The notes: generated from the sequence alone by a model not told the origin. Positions 22,034 through 30,462 are shown, counted from the first letter of the stretch. The stretch: 44,418 nt of DNA from Caryophanales bacterium UBA2289 (GCA_002345505.1 DDWJ01000022.1:1-44418); one strand, 5' to 3'. Numbers and translations are program-made.

Positions 22034-24190
22034 ATGTGGTTCAGTAAAAAGAACAAACCGGAAAGAATCGTTCCTAAAACATCAAGAACCAAGGACAATC
22101 GTCCGTTTTTCATCCCGGAAATCAGAACAATTGAAGATAAAAAAAATATGAGTAATACTTTCATTTCTCCATATGGAATTGAAAACAAACATGAAGTACA
22201 CATACCGAATGACCGTACTGGAACTGGAGATATTGATAAGAAATACGATATATTCAGAAAGCAGAAACGCTTAACAAAAGAAGAAGCGCAAAAGCGTTTC
22301 GGAAGTTCATATTATGAGTTTGTAAGCATTGATAATAATACTCATAAAAAAGCTTTCACTGAAGAGGGTTTAACTCCAGAAGATTTACATTCAAAAAGAC
22401 CGGTTGAACCAAAATACACATCAAATGAAATAATGGATGAACATCGAACAATTGAGACTGTTCCAGTAGATGAGTTCTTTGAGAAAGCATCAACTGCGAA
22501 AGAAGAACCAAAACCTAATCCTGATGATGAAGTTTTAAATGATCTTTTATTCAATGATAAAAACAATGAAACAGAAGATATTCATCAAGCAGCTGAAGAA
22601 GAGTCTGCCGATGATATAATTTTCAAAAGTGATGAAGTAGTTGAAGATACTCCGGAAATTGGTTTTGCGGATGATTTTGTTTATGAGGAATACAAACCGG
22701 AAAAAGAAAATCAACCGAAACCACATATCGCTCCAACATTTGAAAATGAACATCGGATTTTAAAAGAATATGTCTTACCACCGATAAGTTTATTCAAAAA
22801 GAATGAAAATAAGACTGATATTGAACCTTCATGGGTTAAAGAAAACATTGATGTTATTAATGAAACCATGTTGTCTTTCGGAATCGAAGGCACAGTTACT
22901 AATTATACAATGGGTCCTACTGTAACAAGATACGAAGTATCGCTTGCATCAGGAGTGCCTACAAAAAAAATCACTTCAATCTCGGATAATATTCAAATGA
23001 GTCTTTCCGCTTTTTCAATCAGAATTGAAGCGCCAATACCTGGTAAAAATACAGTTGGTATTGAAGTTCCAAATAGAGTTAGAGAATCTGTTTTCTTTGG
23101 CGATGTAATCGATAATCCAAAATTCTTAAAATCTAACGATCCATTGCTATTAGCAATTGGTTTGGATATTGACGCTTTACCAGTTTATACTTCCATCGAA
23201 TCAATGCCTCACGGATTAGTTGCTGGTTCAACACAATCTGGTAAATCTGTATGCATAGCTTCAATTATTGTTTCTTTAATCACAAGAAATAAACCGGATG
23301 AAGTTAAACTTATGTTGATTGATCCTAAAAAAGTTGACTTACAACAATTTGCTGATTTACCACATTTGGTAACACCAATCATTGATGAAACTAACGTAGC
23401 TAATGAAGCCTTAAAGTGGATAATTAAAGAAATGGAAAACCGTTATGATATTCTTAAACGTTTCAAAGCGGTTAATGTTGTCGATTATTATACAAGAAGA
23501 AGTGATGCACCAAACTTTATAAAAATGCCAAGAATTGTCGTTATAGTAGAGGAAGCATCTGATTTGTTGCTTAGTGGCGGTGCGGAGATTGAAGAAAGTA
23601 TTCTTAAACTAACCCAAAAATCAAGAGCTGTTGGTATCCATGTTTTATTAGCTACTCAAAGACCTTCAGCTGATATTCTTAAAGGCGCAATTAAAGCTAA
23701 TATTCCGACAAGATTTGCTTTTAGAGTGCCTTCATCAACTGACTCTTCAGTTGTTTTGGATATGACTGGAGCCGAAAAACTACTTGGTAAAGGTGATATG
23801 TTATTCTCTGAAAATGGTATGGCTCGCAGACTTCAAGGAGCTTATCTATCTCCAGATGAAATTGAAGCCATAACTGAATTCATTAAAGAACAAAGAGAAC
23901 CTGAATATTTGTTTACTCACGAGGCTTTGGTTGTGCAAATGAATAGCCTCGAAAACCTTGATCAGATTGATGAGCTTTTCAAAGAAGTGGCTACATATGT
24001 TGTAGAAGAAGGCAAATGTTCTCTAAATAAAATAACTCAAGTATTTGGTATCGGGTTCAACCGAGCAACACAAATAGTTAATTCTTTAGAAAAATTTGGT
24101 GTAGTTTCCGAAAATGTTGGAACTAAACCAAGAACAGTATTAGTTGAATATGCAGAGTTAAGCAGAATATTCGAAGGGTTGGATTATTGA
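22034..24190 (+). CDS. Soluble FtsK/SpoIIIE-family DNA translocase (SftA-like)
   Basis: 718 residues. The N-terminal ~230 are polar and acidic with no transmembrane helix, unlike FtsK or SpoIIIE and like the soluble B. subtilis SftA. The motor spans ~265-620: alpha/beta domain, Walker A GSTQSGKS (398-405), ATQRPSADILKGAIKAN, and GAEKLLGKGDML. The C-terminal gamma winged helix is CSLNKITQVFGIGFNRATQI (~662-681), which reads KOPS/SRS-type sites. Two oddities are visible: the Walker B segment is IVVIVEEASDLL where relatives have VDE, and the usual DSR is DSS (570-572 region). The likely role is clearing DNA from the septum and resolving chromosomes. The signal peptidase gene overlaps its stop by one base. 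Confidence 0.88.
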   Translation: MWFSKKNKPERIVPKTSRTKDNRPFFIPEIRTIEDKKNMSNTFISPYGIENKHEVHIPNDRTGTGDIDKKYDIFRKQKRLTKEEAQKRFGSSYYEFVSIDNNTHKKAFTEEGLTPEDLHSKRPVEPKYTSNEIMDEHRTIETVPVDEFFEKASTAKEEPKPNPDDEVLNDLLFNDKNNETEDIHQAAEEESADDIIFKSDEVVEDTPEIGFADDFVYEEYKPEKENQPKPHIAPTFENEHRILKEYVLPPISLFKKNENKTDIEPSWVKENIDVINETMLSFGIEGTVTNYTMGPTVTRYEVSLASGVPTKKITSISDNIQMSLSAFSIRIEAPIPGKNTVGIEVPNRVRESVFFGDVIDNPKFLKSNDPLLLAIGLDIDALPVYTSIESMPHGLVAGSTQSGKSVCIASIIVSLITRNKPDEVKLMLIDPKKVDLQQFADLPHLVTPIIDETNVANEALKWIIKEMENRYDILKRFKAVNVVDYYTRRSDAPNFIKMPRIVVIVEEASDLLLSGGAEIEESILKLTQKSRAVGIHVLLATQRPSADILKGAIKANIPTRFAFRVPSSTDSSVVLDMTGAEKLLGKGDMLFSENGMARRLQGAYLSPDEIEAITEFIKEQREPEYLFTHEALVVQMNSLENLDQIDELFKEVATYVVEEGKCSLNKITQVFGIGFNRATQIVNSLEKFGVVSENVGTKPRTVLVEYAELSRIFEGLDY

Positions 24191-24957
24191 TGGATTTTGA
24201 AGAGGTAAATGAATTAGAACAATTAAAAAGACTGATGAAAAAATCGAAATCGTTACTCATCAGTTTTTTCTTGTTTTTATTTTTTGATATCATTCTTTTT
24301 ATATATTTACAGAAAAATCAACTTTTTATGTTTAGCCTGACAAAGAATGAGGAAATGATCCCTAATTCTTTGATAACAGATATCTTCTCATTCTTATTTT
24401 ACACAATTATATTGATAGCCATAATTGTCTTTTCGATATTTTTGGTTATGACTTTAAAGAAAGTGTACAATACTAATGTTAGCGGCTATAAGAAAGTTTT
24501 AAATGTTGCTGATATTTTTAATATAGTTCCAATATTCTTATTTGTAGCTATTATTGTAAATGGTTTTTTTGTATCTTTAGCTCAAGTAGACGGAGAATCG
24601 ATGTCTCCTACTTTTTGTGATAATGATACAGTAATTATCGTTTACAATGACGATTTTGTTGCAAACGATATTATGATAGTCAAATGGGATGATCATTTTC
24701 TAATCAAAAGAGTTGTTGGGTTGCCTGGGGACGAGTTGATTGTTAATGAAACTGGAGTATATATTAACGGAACATTGGTTGAAAGTTATTTACCGGTAGG
24801 TTATCAAGAGTTTAATGATATAATACCTGATGGTTATTATTTTGTGTTAGGAGATAATCGAGAGCACTCATTAGATTCTAGAGTAATTAGCCTGATTGAA
24901 AAAGATGATGTACTTGGTGAAGTAATTTATAACATGACTAATGGTACTTGCGAATAA
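24190..24957 (+). CDS. lepB: Signal peptidase I with extended N-terminus
   Basis: About 255 residues. Catalytic serine lies in GESMSPTF (Ser137) and the general-base lysine in FLIKRVVGLPGDE (Lys173). The C-terminal box is VLGDNREHSLDSR. It cleaves signal peptides of secreted preproteins at the outer face of the membrane. Upstream of the serine there are three hydrophobic segments (about 20-40, 63-88, 108-130) instead of one, so the catalytic Ser is ~95 residues further in than in B. subtilis SipS. I chose ATG 24190 (TGATG overlap with the translocase stop) over TTG 24187. Confidence 0.9.
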   Translation: MDFEEVNELEQLKRLMKKSKSLLISFFLFLFFDIILFIYLQKNQLFMFSLTKNEEMIPNSLITDIFSFLFYTIILIAIIVFSIFLVMTLKKVYNTNVSGYKKVLNVADIFNIVPIFLFVAIIVNGFFVSLAQVDGESMSPTFCDNDTVIIVYNDDFVANDIMIVKWDDHFLIKRVVGLPGDELIVNETGVYINGTLVESYLPVGYQEFNDIIPDGYYFVLGDNREHSLDSRVISLIEKDDVLGEVIYNMTNGTCE

Positions 24958-24975
24958 AAATGGGAAGTGGTTAAT

Positions 24976-25842
24976 ATGAAACAAATTCAATGGTTTCCAG
25001 GGCATATGGCAAAAGCTAGGAGACAAATAGAAGAAAAATTGAAAGTTATCGATATTGTTTTTGAACTCGTGGATGCAAGAATTCCCGTTTCTTCCTCAAA
25101 TCCAATGTTGAATGAAATAATTAAAGATAAACCTAAACTCGTTATGTTGAACAAGATTGATTTAGCCGATCCTAAAATTACAGAATCATGGGTAGATTAT
25201 TATGGGTCCCAAGGGATATCTGCGATACCTGTTAACTCTTTAAATGACAATTTGCAAAACGTTATTTACTCAAAAACAAAAGAGATTTTAAAAGCAGTAA
25301 TCGAAAAAGAAGAAACAAAAGGCATGAAATCAAGACCTTTTAATGCGATGGTCTTGGGCATACCTAATGTCGGTAAGTCTCAGTTTATTAACAATTTAGC
25401 GCAAAAAAATAAAGTTAAGACGGGTAATAAGCCCGGCGTTACAAAAATGCAAAGTTTCTTAAGTGCAGGAGATAACTTGAGAGTTTATGATAACCCTGGA
25501 GTATTATGGCCAAAATTTGATGATGAATTAACCGGTATGAAACTGGCTTTGCTAGGATCTATCAAAGACAGTTTATTACCGCTTGACGATGTAACGCTTT
25601 TTGGAATTGAATATTTATGTAAATATTATCCTCATAACATAGAGAAAAGATATGGAATTAATTTAAAAGAGTTGGAAACAAAAATAGATATTTTAGAAGC
25701 TATCGGGAAAAGAAGAGGCTGCTTAATTAGTGGTGGAGAAGTAGATTTCGAAAGAGTCTATAACCTTTTTTTGAACGACCTGAGAAATGGCCAGTTAGGA
25801 AGAATGAGCTTTGAAAGAAAAGAAGAATTTATTGAGGTTTGA
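24976..25842 (+). CDS. rbgA: Ribosome biogenesis GTPase RbgA/YlqF
   Basis: About 288 residues starting MKQIQWFPGHMAKARRQI, the conserved RbgA N-terminus. It is a circularly permuted GTPase: G4 MLNKIDLAD comes before G1 GIPNVGKSQFIN and G3 DNPGVLWPKF. It acts in a late step of 50S assembly. ATG 24976 is preferred over GTG 24967 because the protein then aligns with relatives. rnhB begins inside its last 32 bases; the rbgA-rnhB order is typical of Firmicutes. Confidence 0.94.
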   Translation: MKQIQWFPGHMAKARRQIEEKLKVIDIVFELVDARIPVSSSNPMLNEIIKDKPKLVMLNKIDLADPKITESWVDYYGSQGISAIPVNSLNDNLQNVIYSKTKEILKAVIEKEETKGMKSRPFNAMVLGIPNVGKSQFINNLAQKNKVKTGNKPGVTKMQSFLSAGDNLRVYDNPGVLWPKFDDELTGMKLALLGSIKDSLLPLDDVTLFGIEYLCKYYPHNIEKRYGINLKELETKIDILEAIGKRRGCLISGGEVDFERVYNLFLNDLRNGQLGRMSFERKEEFIEV

Positions 25843-26455
25843 AACCGAACTTATTAATAAGGGTTATAATTTGATAGCTGGAGTTGATGAGGTGGGTAGA
25901 GGACCGTTAGCAGCTGGTGTTTTAGCTGCAGCGGTTATTCTAGATCCTAATAATCCAATACCGGGATTAAATGATAGCAAGCAACTCACAGAAAAAAAGA
26001 GAATTATTTTAGCAAAAGAGATTGAAGAAAAAGCTCTTTTTTATTCTTATGGGTATGTTGATGCAAATATCATCGATCAGATTAATATCTACCAAGCATC
26101 AAAATTAGCAATGTTAAAAGCACTTAGTTATTTGAAGGCAAAACCTGACTTCATTTTAAGTGATGCCATGCCATTAACAGAACAAGATATACCTTTTGAA
26201 GCAATTATTAAAGGTGATAGTCTTTCAGCCTCAATAGCAGCAGCTTCAATTATCGCAAAAGTAAAAAGAGATGAAATTATGGAGAAGTTTGCACTTATAT
26301 ATCCAGGATATGGCTTTGAAAAACATAAAGGATATCCCACAAAATTACATCTTGAAAAACTATGCGAATTAGGACCATGTGCTTTGCATAGAAAAACCTA
26401 TCGACCAGTAAAAGATTGTTATTTAAAACAGATGAACTTGGAGGACTACTTATGA
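25811..26455 (+). CDS. rnhB: Ribonuclease HII
   Basis: 214 residues. It removes RNA from RNA-DNA hybrids and single ribonucleotides from DNA. The active site is visible in GVDEVGRGPLAAG (Asp, Glu), in LSDAMPL (Asp), and in the helix SIAAASIIAKVKRDEIM (last Asp). No ATG is available upstream of the conserved region. The TTG at 25811 fits best, with AGGAAG 8 bases upstream inside rbgA. Its stop overlaps the next gene's start as ATGA. Confidence 0.92.
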   Translation: MKEKKNLLRFETELINKGYNLIAGVDEVGRGPLAAGVLAAAVILDPNNPIPGLNDSKQLTEKKRIILAKEIEEKALFYSYGYVDANIIDQINIYQASKLAMLKALSYLKAKPDFILSDAMPLTEQDIPFEAIIKGDSLSASIAAASIIAKVKRDEIMEKFALIYPGYGFEKHKGYPTKLHLEKLCELGPCALHRKTYRPVKDCYLKQMNLEDYL

Positions 26456-27102
26456 AATACAAAGCAGTAATTTTTGATTTAGATGGGACACTTCTAGATA
26501 CTATTGAAGATATTAAAATAACCATGAATAAAGCTTTAGCCAGATATGATTATCCACAATTTTCGACAGAAGAATACAAGTATTTTGTTGGCAAAGGTGT
26601 GGATAATTTAATTAAACAAGTAATTAAAGCTGGAAGAATAGATAAGAGAGTTTTTGATAATCTTAAGAGAGATTATTATGAAATATACCTTGAACAATCA
26701 ACTGTAAACACAAAGATTTATGACGGGATTGAAGAGCTAATATTCAAATTAAAACAAATGAATGTTTCAGTAAACGTTTTATCCAATAAACCTCACGTAC
26801 AAACGGTAGACGTAATTGATCACTATTTTGAAAAAGGGACTTTTGATTTGGTTTACGGAAAAAAAGAAGAATTTTTACCTAAACCGGATGCAAGCAGTGC
26901 TTTAGACTTGATAAACGCTTTAAATATTAAGCCTGAAGAAGTTTTATATATCGGTGATACAGAAACCGATATGTTAACTGCGATTAATTCGGGTTTTTAC
27001 AGTGTTGGCGTTTTATGGGGTTTTAGAAAAGAAAATGAGTTAGTTCAAGCTGGAGCTGACAAAATTGTAAATCACCCTCTAGAAATTCTCAATTTACTTT
27101 AA
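26452..27102 (+). CDS. HAD-family phosphatase, phosphoglycolate phosphatase type
   Basis: 216 residues from ATG 26452, which has GGAGG 7 bases upstream and an ATGA overlap with rnhB; the longer reading from 26416 is unlikely. Motif I is VIFDLDGTLLDT, motif II VLSNKPH, motif III Lys in PKPDASSALDLI, and motif IV YIGDTETDM. The small helical cap places it with Gph/PpaX enzymes, which act on phosphoglycolate or pyrophosphate-like substrates. The exact substrate is not determined. It is the last gene of the run starting at 21250. Confidence 0.88.
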   Translation: MKYKAVIFDLDGTLLDTIEDIKITMNKALARYDYPQFSTEEYKYFVGKGVDNLIKQVIKAGRIDKRVFDNLKRDYYEIYLEQSTVNTKIYDGIEELIFKLKQMNVSVNVLSNKPHVQTVDVIDHYFEKGTFDLVYGKKEEFLPKPDASSALDLINALNIKPEEVLYIGDTETDMLTAINSGFYSVGVLWGFRKENELVQAGADKIVNHPLEILNLL

Positions 27103-27138
27103 AACATTTTTGGTTTGAAAAAAGAGACTTTATATTGA

Positions 27139-27157
27139 ATAATCTTATAAAGATTAT
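27139..27157. repeat. 8-bp perfect inverted repeat upstream of the rpiB promoter
   Basis: ATAATCTT (27139-27146), ATA, AAGATTAT (27150-27157). It ends two bases before the -35 of the rpiB promoter and has no T-run, so it looks more like an operator than a terminator. No regulator can be assigned. Confidence 0.4.
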
Positions 27158-27159
27158 AA

Positions 27160-27188
27160 TTGTATTTGAACTCTAAATTTGCTATAAT
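27160..27188 (+). promoter_or_regulatory. Promoter of the rpiB-upp-atp-dut operon
   Basis: TTGTAT (27160-27165), a 17-nt spacer and TATAAT (27183-27188). No other clear promoter or terminator appears until the end of dut, so this may drive 13 genes. Confidence 0.65.
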
Positions 27189-27222
27189 TGTAATGATATA
27201 AACGATAAAAGGAGTGATGAAT

Positions 27223-27672
27223 TTGAAAATTGCTATTGGAGCGGATCATGCTGGTTTTGAGTATAAACAAGAAATAGCTAAGTATCTAATCAATCAAGAC
27301 TATGAAATCATGGATTTTGGAACAGATTCTAAAGATGCAACAGACTATCCTGACTATGCAGTTTTAGTTGCTAAAGCAGTAAGTATGGGTAAAGCTGATT
27401 TTGGAATCTTAATCTGCGGGACCGGAATCGGGATGAGCATTGCAGCGAACAAAGTCAAAGGTGTAAGAGCTGCGGTGGTATCGACAAAATTTACCGCTGA
27501 ATCATCTAAGACGCATAATCATGCAAATGTCATTACCTTTGGATCAAGAGTTAACTCAATTGAAGAAGTATTGTCTTTCTTACAAATTTATATGCAAGCT
27601 TCATATTCTGAAGATAAAAGACATATAGAAAGAGTTGAAAAAATAGGAAAGTATGAGAATGAAAATGAGTAA
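27223..27672 (+). CDS. rpiB: Ribose-5-phosphate isomerase B
   Basis: About 149 residues. It interconverts ribose- and ribulose-5-phosphate. Motifs are KIAIGADHAGFEYK, the catalytic-Cys loop ILICGTGIGMSIAANK, and NHANVITFGSR. I chose the TTG at 27223, where the protein begins at the family's usual first residues and the AAAAGGAG is well spaced; GTG 27214 and ATG 27217 sit too close to that site. It complements the transketolase at 2148. Its end overlaps the start region of upp. Confidence 0.93.
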   Translation: MKIAIGADHAGFEYKQEIAKYLINQDYEIMDFGTDSKDATDYPDYAVLVAKAVSMGKADFGILICGTGIGMSIAANKVKGVRAAVVSTKFTAESSKTHNHANVITFGSRVNSIEEVLSFLQIYMQASYSEDKRHIERVEKIGKYENENE

Positions 27673-28291
27673 AGTTGTAGTTTTTGATCACCCATTAATT
27701 CAACATAAAATGGCAATAATAAGAGATAAATCAACAGATACAAAGACTTTTAGAGAGAATGTAAACGAAATTGGTTCTTTGGTAACTTATGAAGTCACAA
27801 GAGATTTAGAAACAAGAAATATCGAGATTGAAACCCCTATTTCTAAGACAACCGTTAAGATTTTAGCTAAAGACGTTGTCATTGTCCCAATATTAAGAGC
27901 TGGGCTGGGAATGGTTGACGGCATTCAAAAAGTAATACCAACAGCTAAAGTCGGACACATTGGCTTATATCGTGACGAAGAAACTTTAATGCCACATGAG
28001 TATTACTCAAAATTTCCAAAAGAGATTAAGGAAGCAACGGTTTTAGTGGTTGATCCAATGCTGGCAACCGGCGGATCTGTTATAGCTGCCATTGATCGAG
28101 TTAAATTAGCTGGCGCTAAAGACATTCGATATGTTGGTATAGTTGGGTGTCCTGAAGGTGTTGAAGCGCTTCAGAAAAAACATCCGGATGTAGATATTTA
28201 CATGGTTTCAATAGATCAAGGCTTAAATAAGGTCGGATACATTGTTCCTGGACTTGGTGATTGCGGAGATAGGCTTTTTGGAACTAAGTAA
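27665..28291 (+). CDS. upp: Uracil phosphoribosyltransferase
   Basis: About 208 residues; salvages uracil with PRPP to UMP. It begins MSKVVVFDHPLIQHKMA as relatives do, has the PRPP loop VLVVDPMLATGGSV, and ends in the uracil-binding region YIVPGLGDCGDRLFGTK. ATG 27653 and 27659 are alternative starts that would add 4 or 2 residues. It overlaps rpiB and is followed 2 bases later by atpZ. upp directly before the atp genes is the Bacillus arrangement. Confidence 0.95.
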   Translation: MSKVVVFDHPLIQHKMAIIRDKSTDTKTFRENVNEIGSLVTYEVTRDLETRNIEIETPISKTTVKILAKDVVIVPILRAGLGMVDGIQKVIPTAKVGHIGLYRDEETLMPHEYYSKFPKEIKEATVLVVDPMLATGGSVIAAIDRVKLAGAKDIRYVGIVGCPEGVEALQKKHPDVDIYMVSIDQGLNKVGYIVPGLGDCGDRLFGTK

Positions 28292-28293
28292 TT

Positions 28294-28560
28294 ATGAAAA
28301 ATAAAAGTAACAAAACAGCCTTTTTTATTTTTAATATGGTTGTTCAATTCTTTATCGAGACTTTTGTAGCGATGGTAATCGGGTATTATATCGGCAAATA
28401 TCTCGATAGTTTACTCTTCTCTGAAGAAGTAGTATTAGTTTATGTTTTTGTCGTAATCGGAATTTTTGCCGGTTTAAGAAATTTGATTGTAAGAGCATTA
28501 AAGTATAGCAAAGGAAATATCGATGATGAAGAACCTGATTCAAAAGAAAAATCTGATTGA
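28294..28560 (+). CDS. atpZ: ATP synthase accessory protein AtpZ
   Basis: 88 residues with two transmembrane helices (about 11-30 and 41-65) joined by a short loop, then a charged tail DDEEPDSKEKSD. This matches the AtpZ/AtpI-like 'ATPase gene 1' family, which is encoded at the start of atp operons and linked to divalent-cation transport or c-ring assembly. It starts 2 bases after upp without a clear ribosome binding site, so translation is likely coupled. It overlaps atpI by 38 bases. Confidence 0.8.
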   Translation: MKNKSNKTAFFIFNMVVQFFIETFVAMVIGYYIGKYLDSLLFSEEVVLVYVFVVIGIFAGLRNLIVRALKYSKGNIDDEEPDSKEKSD

Positions 28561-28915
28561 AAAAATATTCCTATTTTCTTGGCCTTATGGGATTTTATTT
28601 GCTTTGGTTTTATATTTGATAACTCAAAATACCAATTATGTGTTAAGTTTTCTTTTAGGATTAGCAAGTAGTCTGTTAATGAATTCTTTGAATTATCGAG
28701 TTATGAAAAGCATTTATGAAAAAAGACCGGAAGTTATTCAATCGAGACATATTTTCATGTTTATCATTAAATTTTTGTTCTTTGCTTTAATTATGTATAT
28801 AGCTTATAGTGATCCGGAAGAATGGAATATCTATTACACTTTCATTGGTTTGTTAACGTTTAGATTGATATCGATTCCGGTTACTTTGATTTTTGCTAAT
28901 AAGGAGAGTGATTGA
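28523..28915 (+). CDS. atpI: ATP synthase subunit I (AtpI)
   Basis: 130 residues with four predicted transmembrane helices, typical of the small ATP_synt_I family that helps assemble the c-ring. Recognition rests on hydrophobic pattern, size and position between atpZ and atpB rather than on a sharp motif. The start is ATG 28523 or 28526 behind AAAGGAAA. The stop codon (TGA 28913-28915) overlaps the TTG start of atpB. Confidence 0.78.
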   Translation: MMKNLIQKKNLIEKIFLFSWPYGILFALVLYLITQNTNYVLSFLLGLASSLLMNSLNYRVMKSIYEKRPEVIQSRHIFMFIIKFLFFALIMYIAYSDPEEWNIYYTFIGLLTFRLISIPVTLIFANKESD

Positions 28916-29592
28916 GATTGCTGGAATTTACATTATTTGAGTTTTTATCTCCGCAAGTTTTCTCTACTCTAATAGTAGTAACAGTTTTATCGATAATATT
29001 TATCGTAATTGGCAACAAAGTAAAGAAACTTGATCCTAACAAAACTCCTAAAGGTGTTGTCCTAGTGGCGATATTGGCAGTAGAAACATTTAACAAAATG
29101 GTTCAAAGTTATATGAACTATAAACCATATAAATTCTTTGCACCTTATCTTTTTACAATAATAACATTCTTAGCAGTGGCCAATACAATTTCTCTATTTG
29201 GCTTAACCGCTCCTTTATCAAATTTAGGTGTTGCTTTATCTTTTTCTATAATGACATTCTTTGTTATTAAGATAGCAGAATTTAAGTATCTTGGAGTGGT
29301 AAAAAAGATTGATGGTTTATTAGGTCCTGTTAAACCAATGGCTATTTTGATGTTACCAATCAATTTGGTCGGGGAAATATCAACTCCATTTTCTATGGGT
29401 TTGCGTTTATTCGTTAATCTGATGGGTGGAGCCGTAATCGCGACAATGGTATATGCTGCTTTACATTGGAGTTTGGGTATTATCGCAGGAGTATTCCTGC
29501 ATGCAGTGTTTGATATATTCTTCGGAATAATTCAAGCTTTCGTATTCTTTATGTTAACAACAGTTAGTATTTCTATGGCTTCAGATGCTTAG
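28912..29592 (+). CDS. atpB: F-type ATP synthase subunit a
   Basis: 226 residues, about five or six transmembrane helices. The essential stator arginine lies in FSMGLRLFVNLMGG, which faces the c-ring carboxylate during ion translocation. The C-terminal FFGIIQAFVFFMLTTVSI is also conserved. The start is TTG at 28912, 5 bases after AAGGAG; TTG 28918 is possible. It forms the ion channel of FO with subunit c. Confidence 0.93.
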   Translation: MRLLEFTLFEFLSPQVFSTLIVVTVLSIIFIVIGNKVKKLDPNKTPKGVVLVAILAVETFNKMVQSYMNYKPYKFFAPYLFTIITFLAVANTISLFGLTAPLSNLGVALSFSIMTFFVIKIAEFKYLGVVKKIDGLLGPVKPMAILMLPINLVGEISTPFSMGLRLFVNLMGGAVIATMVYAALHWSLGIIAGVFLHAVFDIFFGIIQAFVFFMLTTVSISMASDA

Positions 29593-29615
29593 AATATAAA
29601 TAGGAGGAAAAATAA

Positions 29616-29894
29616 ATGTTTGAAACGATTTTTGATTCAGTTATTAGATTTGCAGCTGAGTATAATGAACACTTTAGTAGTGGTATGGCTTACTTAGGTG
29701 CTGGTATTGCCGTTGTAGCTGGTCTTGGGCCTGGTATTGGTCAAGGGTTTGCGGCTGGTAAAGCTGCTGAAGCAGTAGGACGTCAACCAGAAGCTCAAGG
29801 TAAGATTTTGGTAACTACACTTGTTACTCAAGCCGTTGCAGAAACAACTGGTTTGTATGCGTTGTTAGTTGCATTCATTTTAATTGGTAAATAA
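29616..29894 (+). CDS. atpE: F-type ATP synthase subunit c, Na+-type signature
   Basis: 92 residues, two transmembrane helices with an 11-residue N-terminal extension relative to Ilyobacter c. The ion-binding residues are Q43 (in LGPGIGQGFAAGK), V74, E76, T77 and Y81 (in AVAETTGLY). These match the spacing of the Na+-binding Q32/V63/E65/S66/Y70 set known from Ilyobacter tartaricus and the similar Acetobacterium c subunits. The polar loop GRQPEAQG is conserved. The ring is therefore predicted to carry Na+ (inference from known structures). It has a TAGGAGGAA ribosome binding site. Confidence 0.94.
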   Translation: MFETIFDSVIRFAAEYNEHFSSGMAYLGAGIAVVAGLGPGIGQGFAAGKAAEAVGRQPEAQGKILVTTLVTQAVAETTGLYALLVAFILIGK

Positions 29895-29925
29895 GCAATA
29901 AAATTAGATATTTAGGAGGGCTTTT

Positions 29926-30462
29926 ATGCCTGTTATTGAGAGAATAGTACAAGCGGTTCAAGAAATTATTGATCAAGCGCTTGGAGTTAACCTTCTAGAC
30001 ATGCTAGTTCAGATTGCTGCTACTTTGATTTTGGTTTTGATTGTTAAAAAGTTTTTCTGGGGAAGAATCACAGATTTTTTAGAAAAACGTAAACAGATTA
30101 TGGAAACAGAAATGGAATCCGCTAAAAAAGAAAATGAAGAAGCTAAGATTCTAAAAGAGAAACATGAATTTGAATACAATCAATTAAAACAAGAGTCGAA
30201 AGAGTATTTAGATAACGCTAAAGTAAAGGCTGAAGTTGAACGTAAAAGAATTCTTGCTGAAGCTAAGGGTAGCGCTAATGAAATTTTAGAAAGAACTCAA
30301 AAAGAAATCGAAGCGGAAAAAGTAAAGGCGAAAGCTGAACTAAAGAAAGAAGCGGTTGAATTGGCTGCATTAATGGCTGAGAAAATTGTTTCTAAAGAAA
30401 TAGATGAAAGTTCATATCAAAATCTTTTGATCGATGATCTTGAAAGAAGTGAAAAATCATGA
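29926..30462 (+). CDS. atpF: F-type ATP synthase subunit b
   Basis: 178 residues: one transmembrane helix near residues 22-43, then a long charged coiled coil rich in Lys/Glu/Ala (~55-165) forming the peripheral stalk. AEAKGSANEILERTQKEIEA is typical of the family. The last four bases overlap the start of atpH (ATGA). Confidence 0.92.
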   Translation: MPVIERIVQAVQEIIDQALGVNLLDMLVQIAATLILVLIVKKFFWGRITDFLEKRKQIMETEMESAKKENEEAKILKEKHEFEYNQLKQESKEYLDNAKVKAEVERKRILAEAKGSANEILERTQKEIEAEKVKAKAELKKEAVELAALMAEKIVSKEIDESSYQNLLIDDLERSEKS

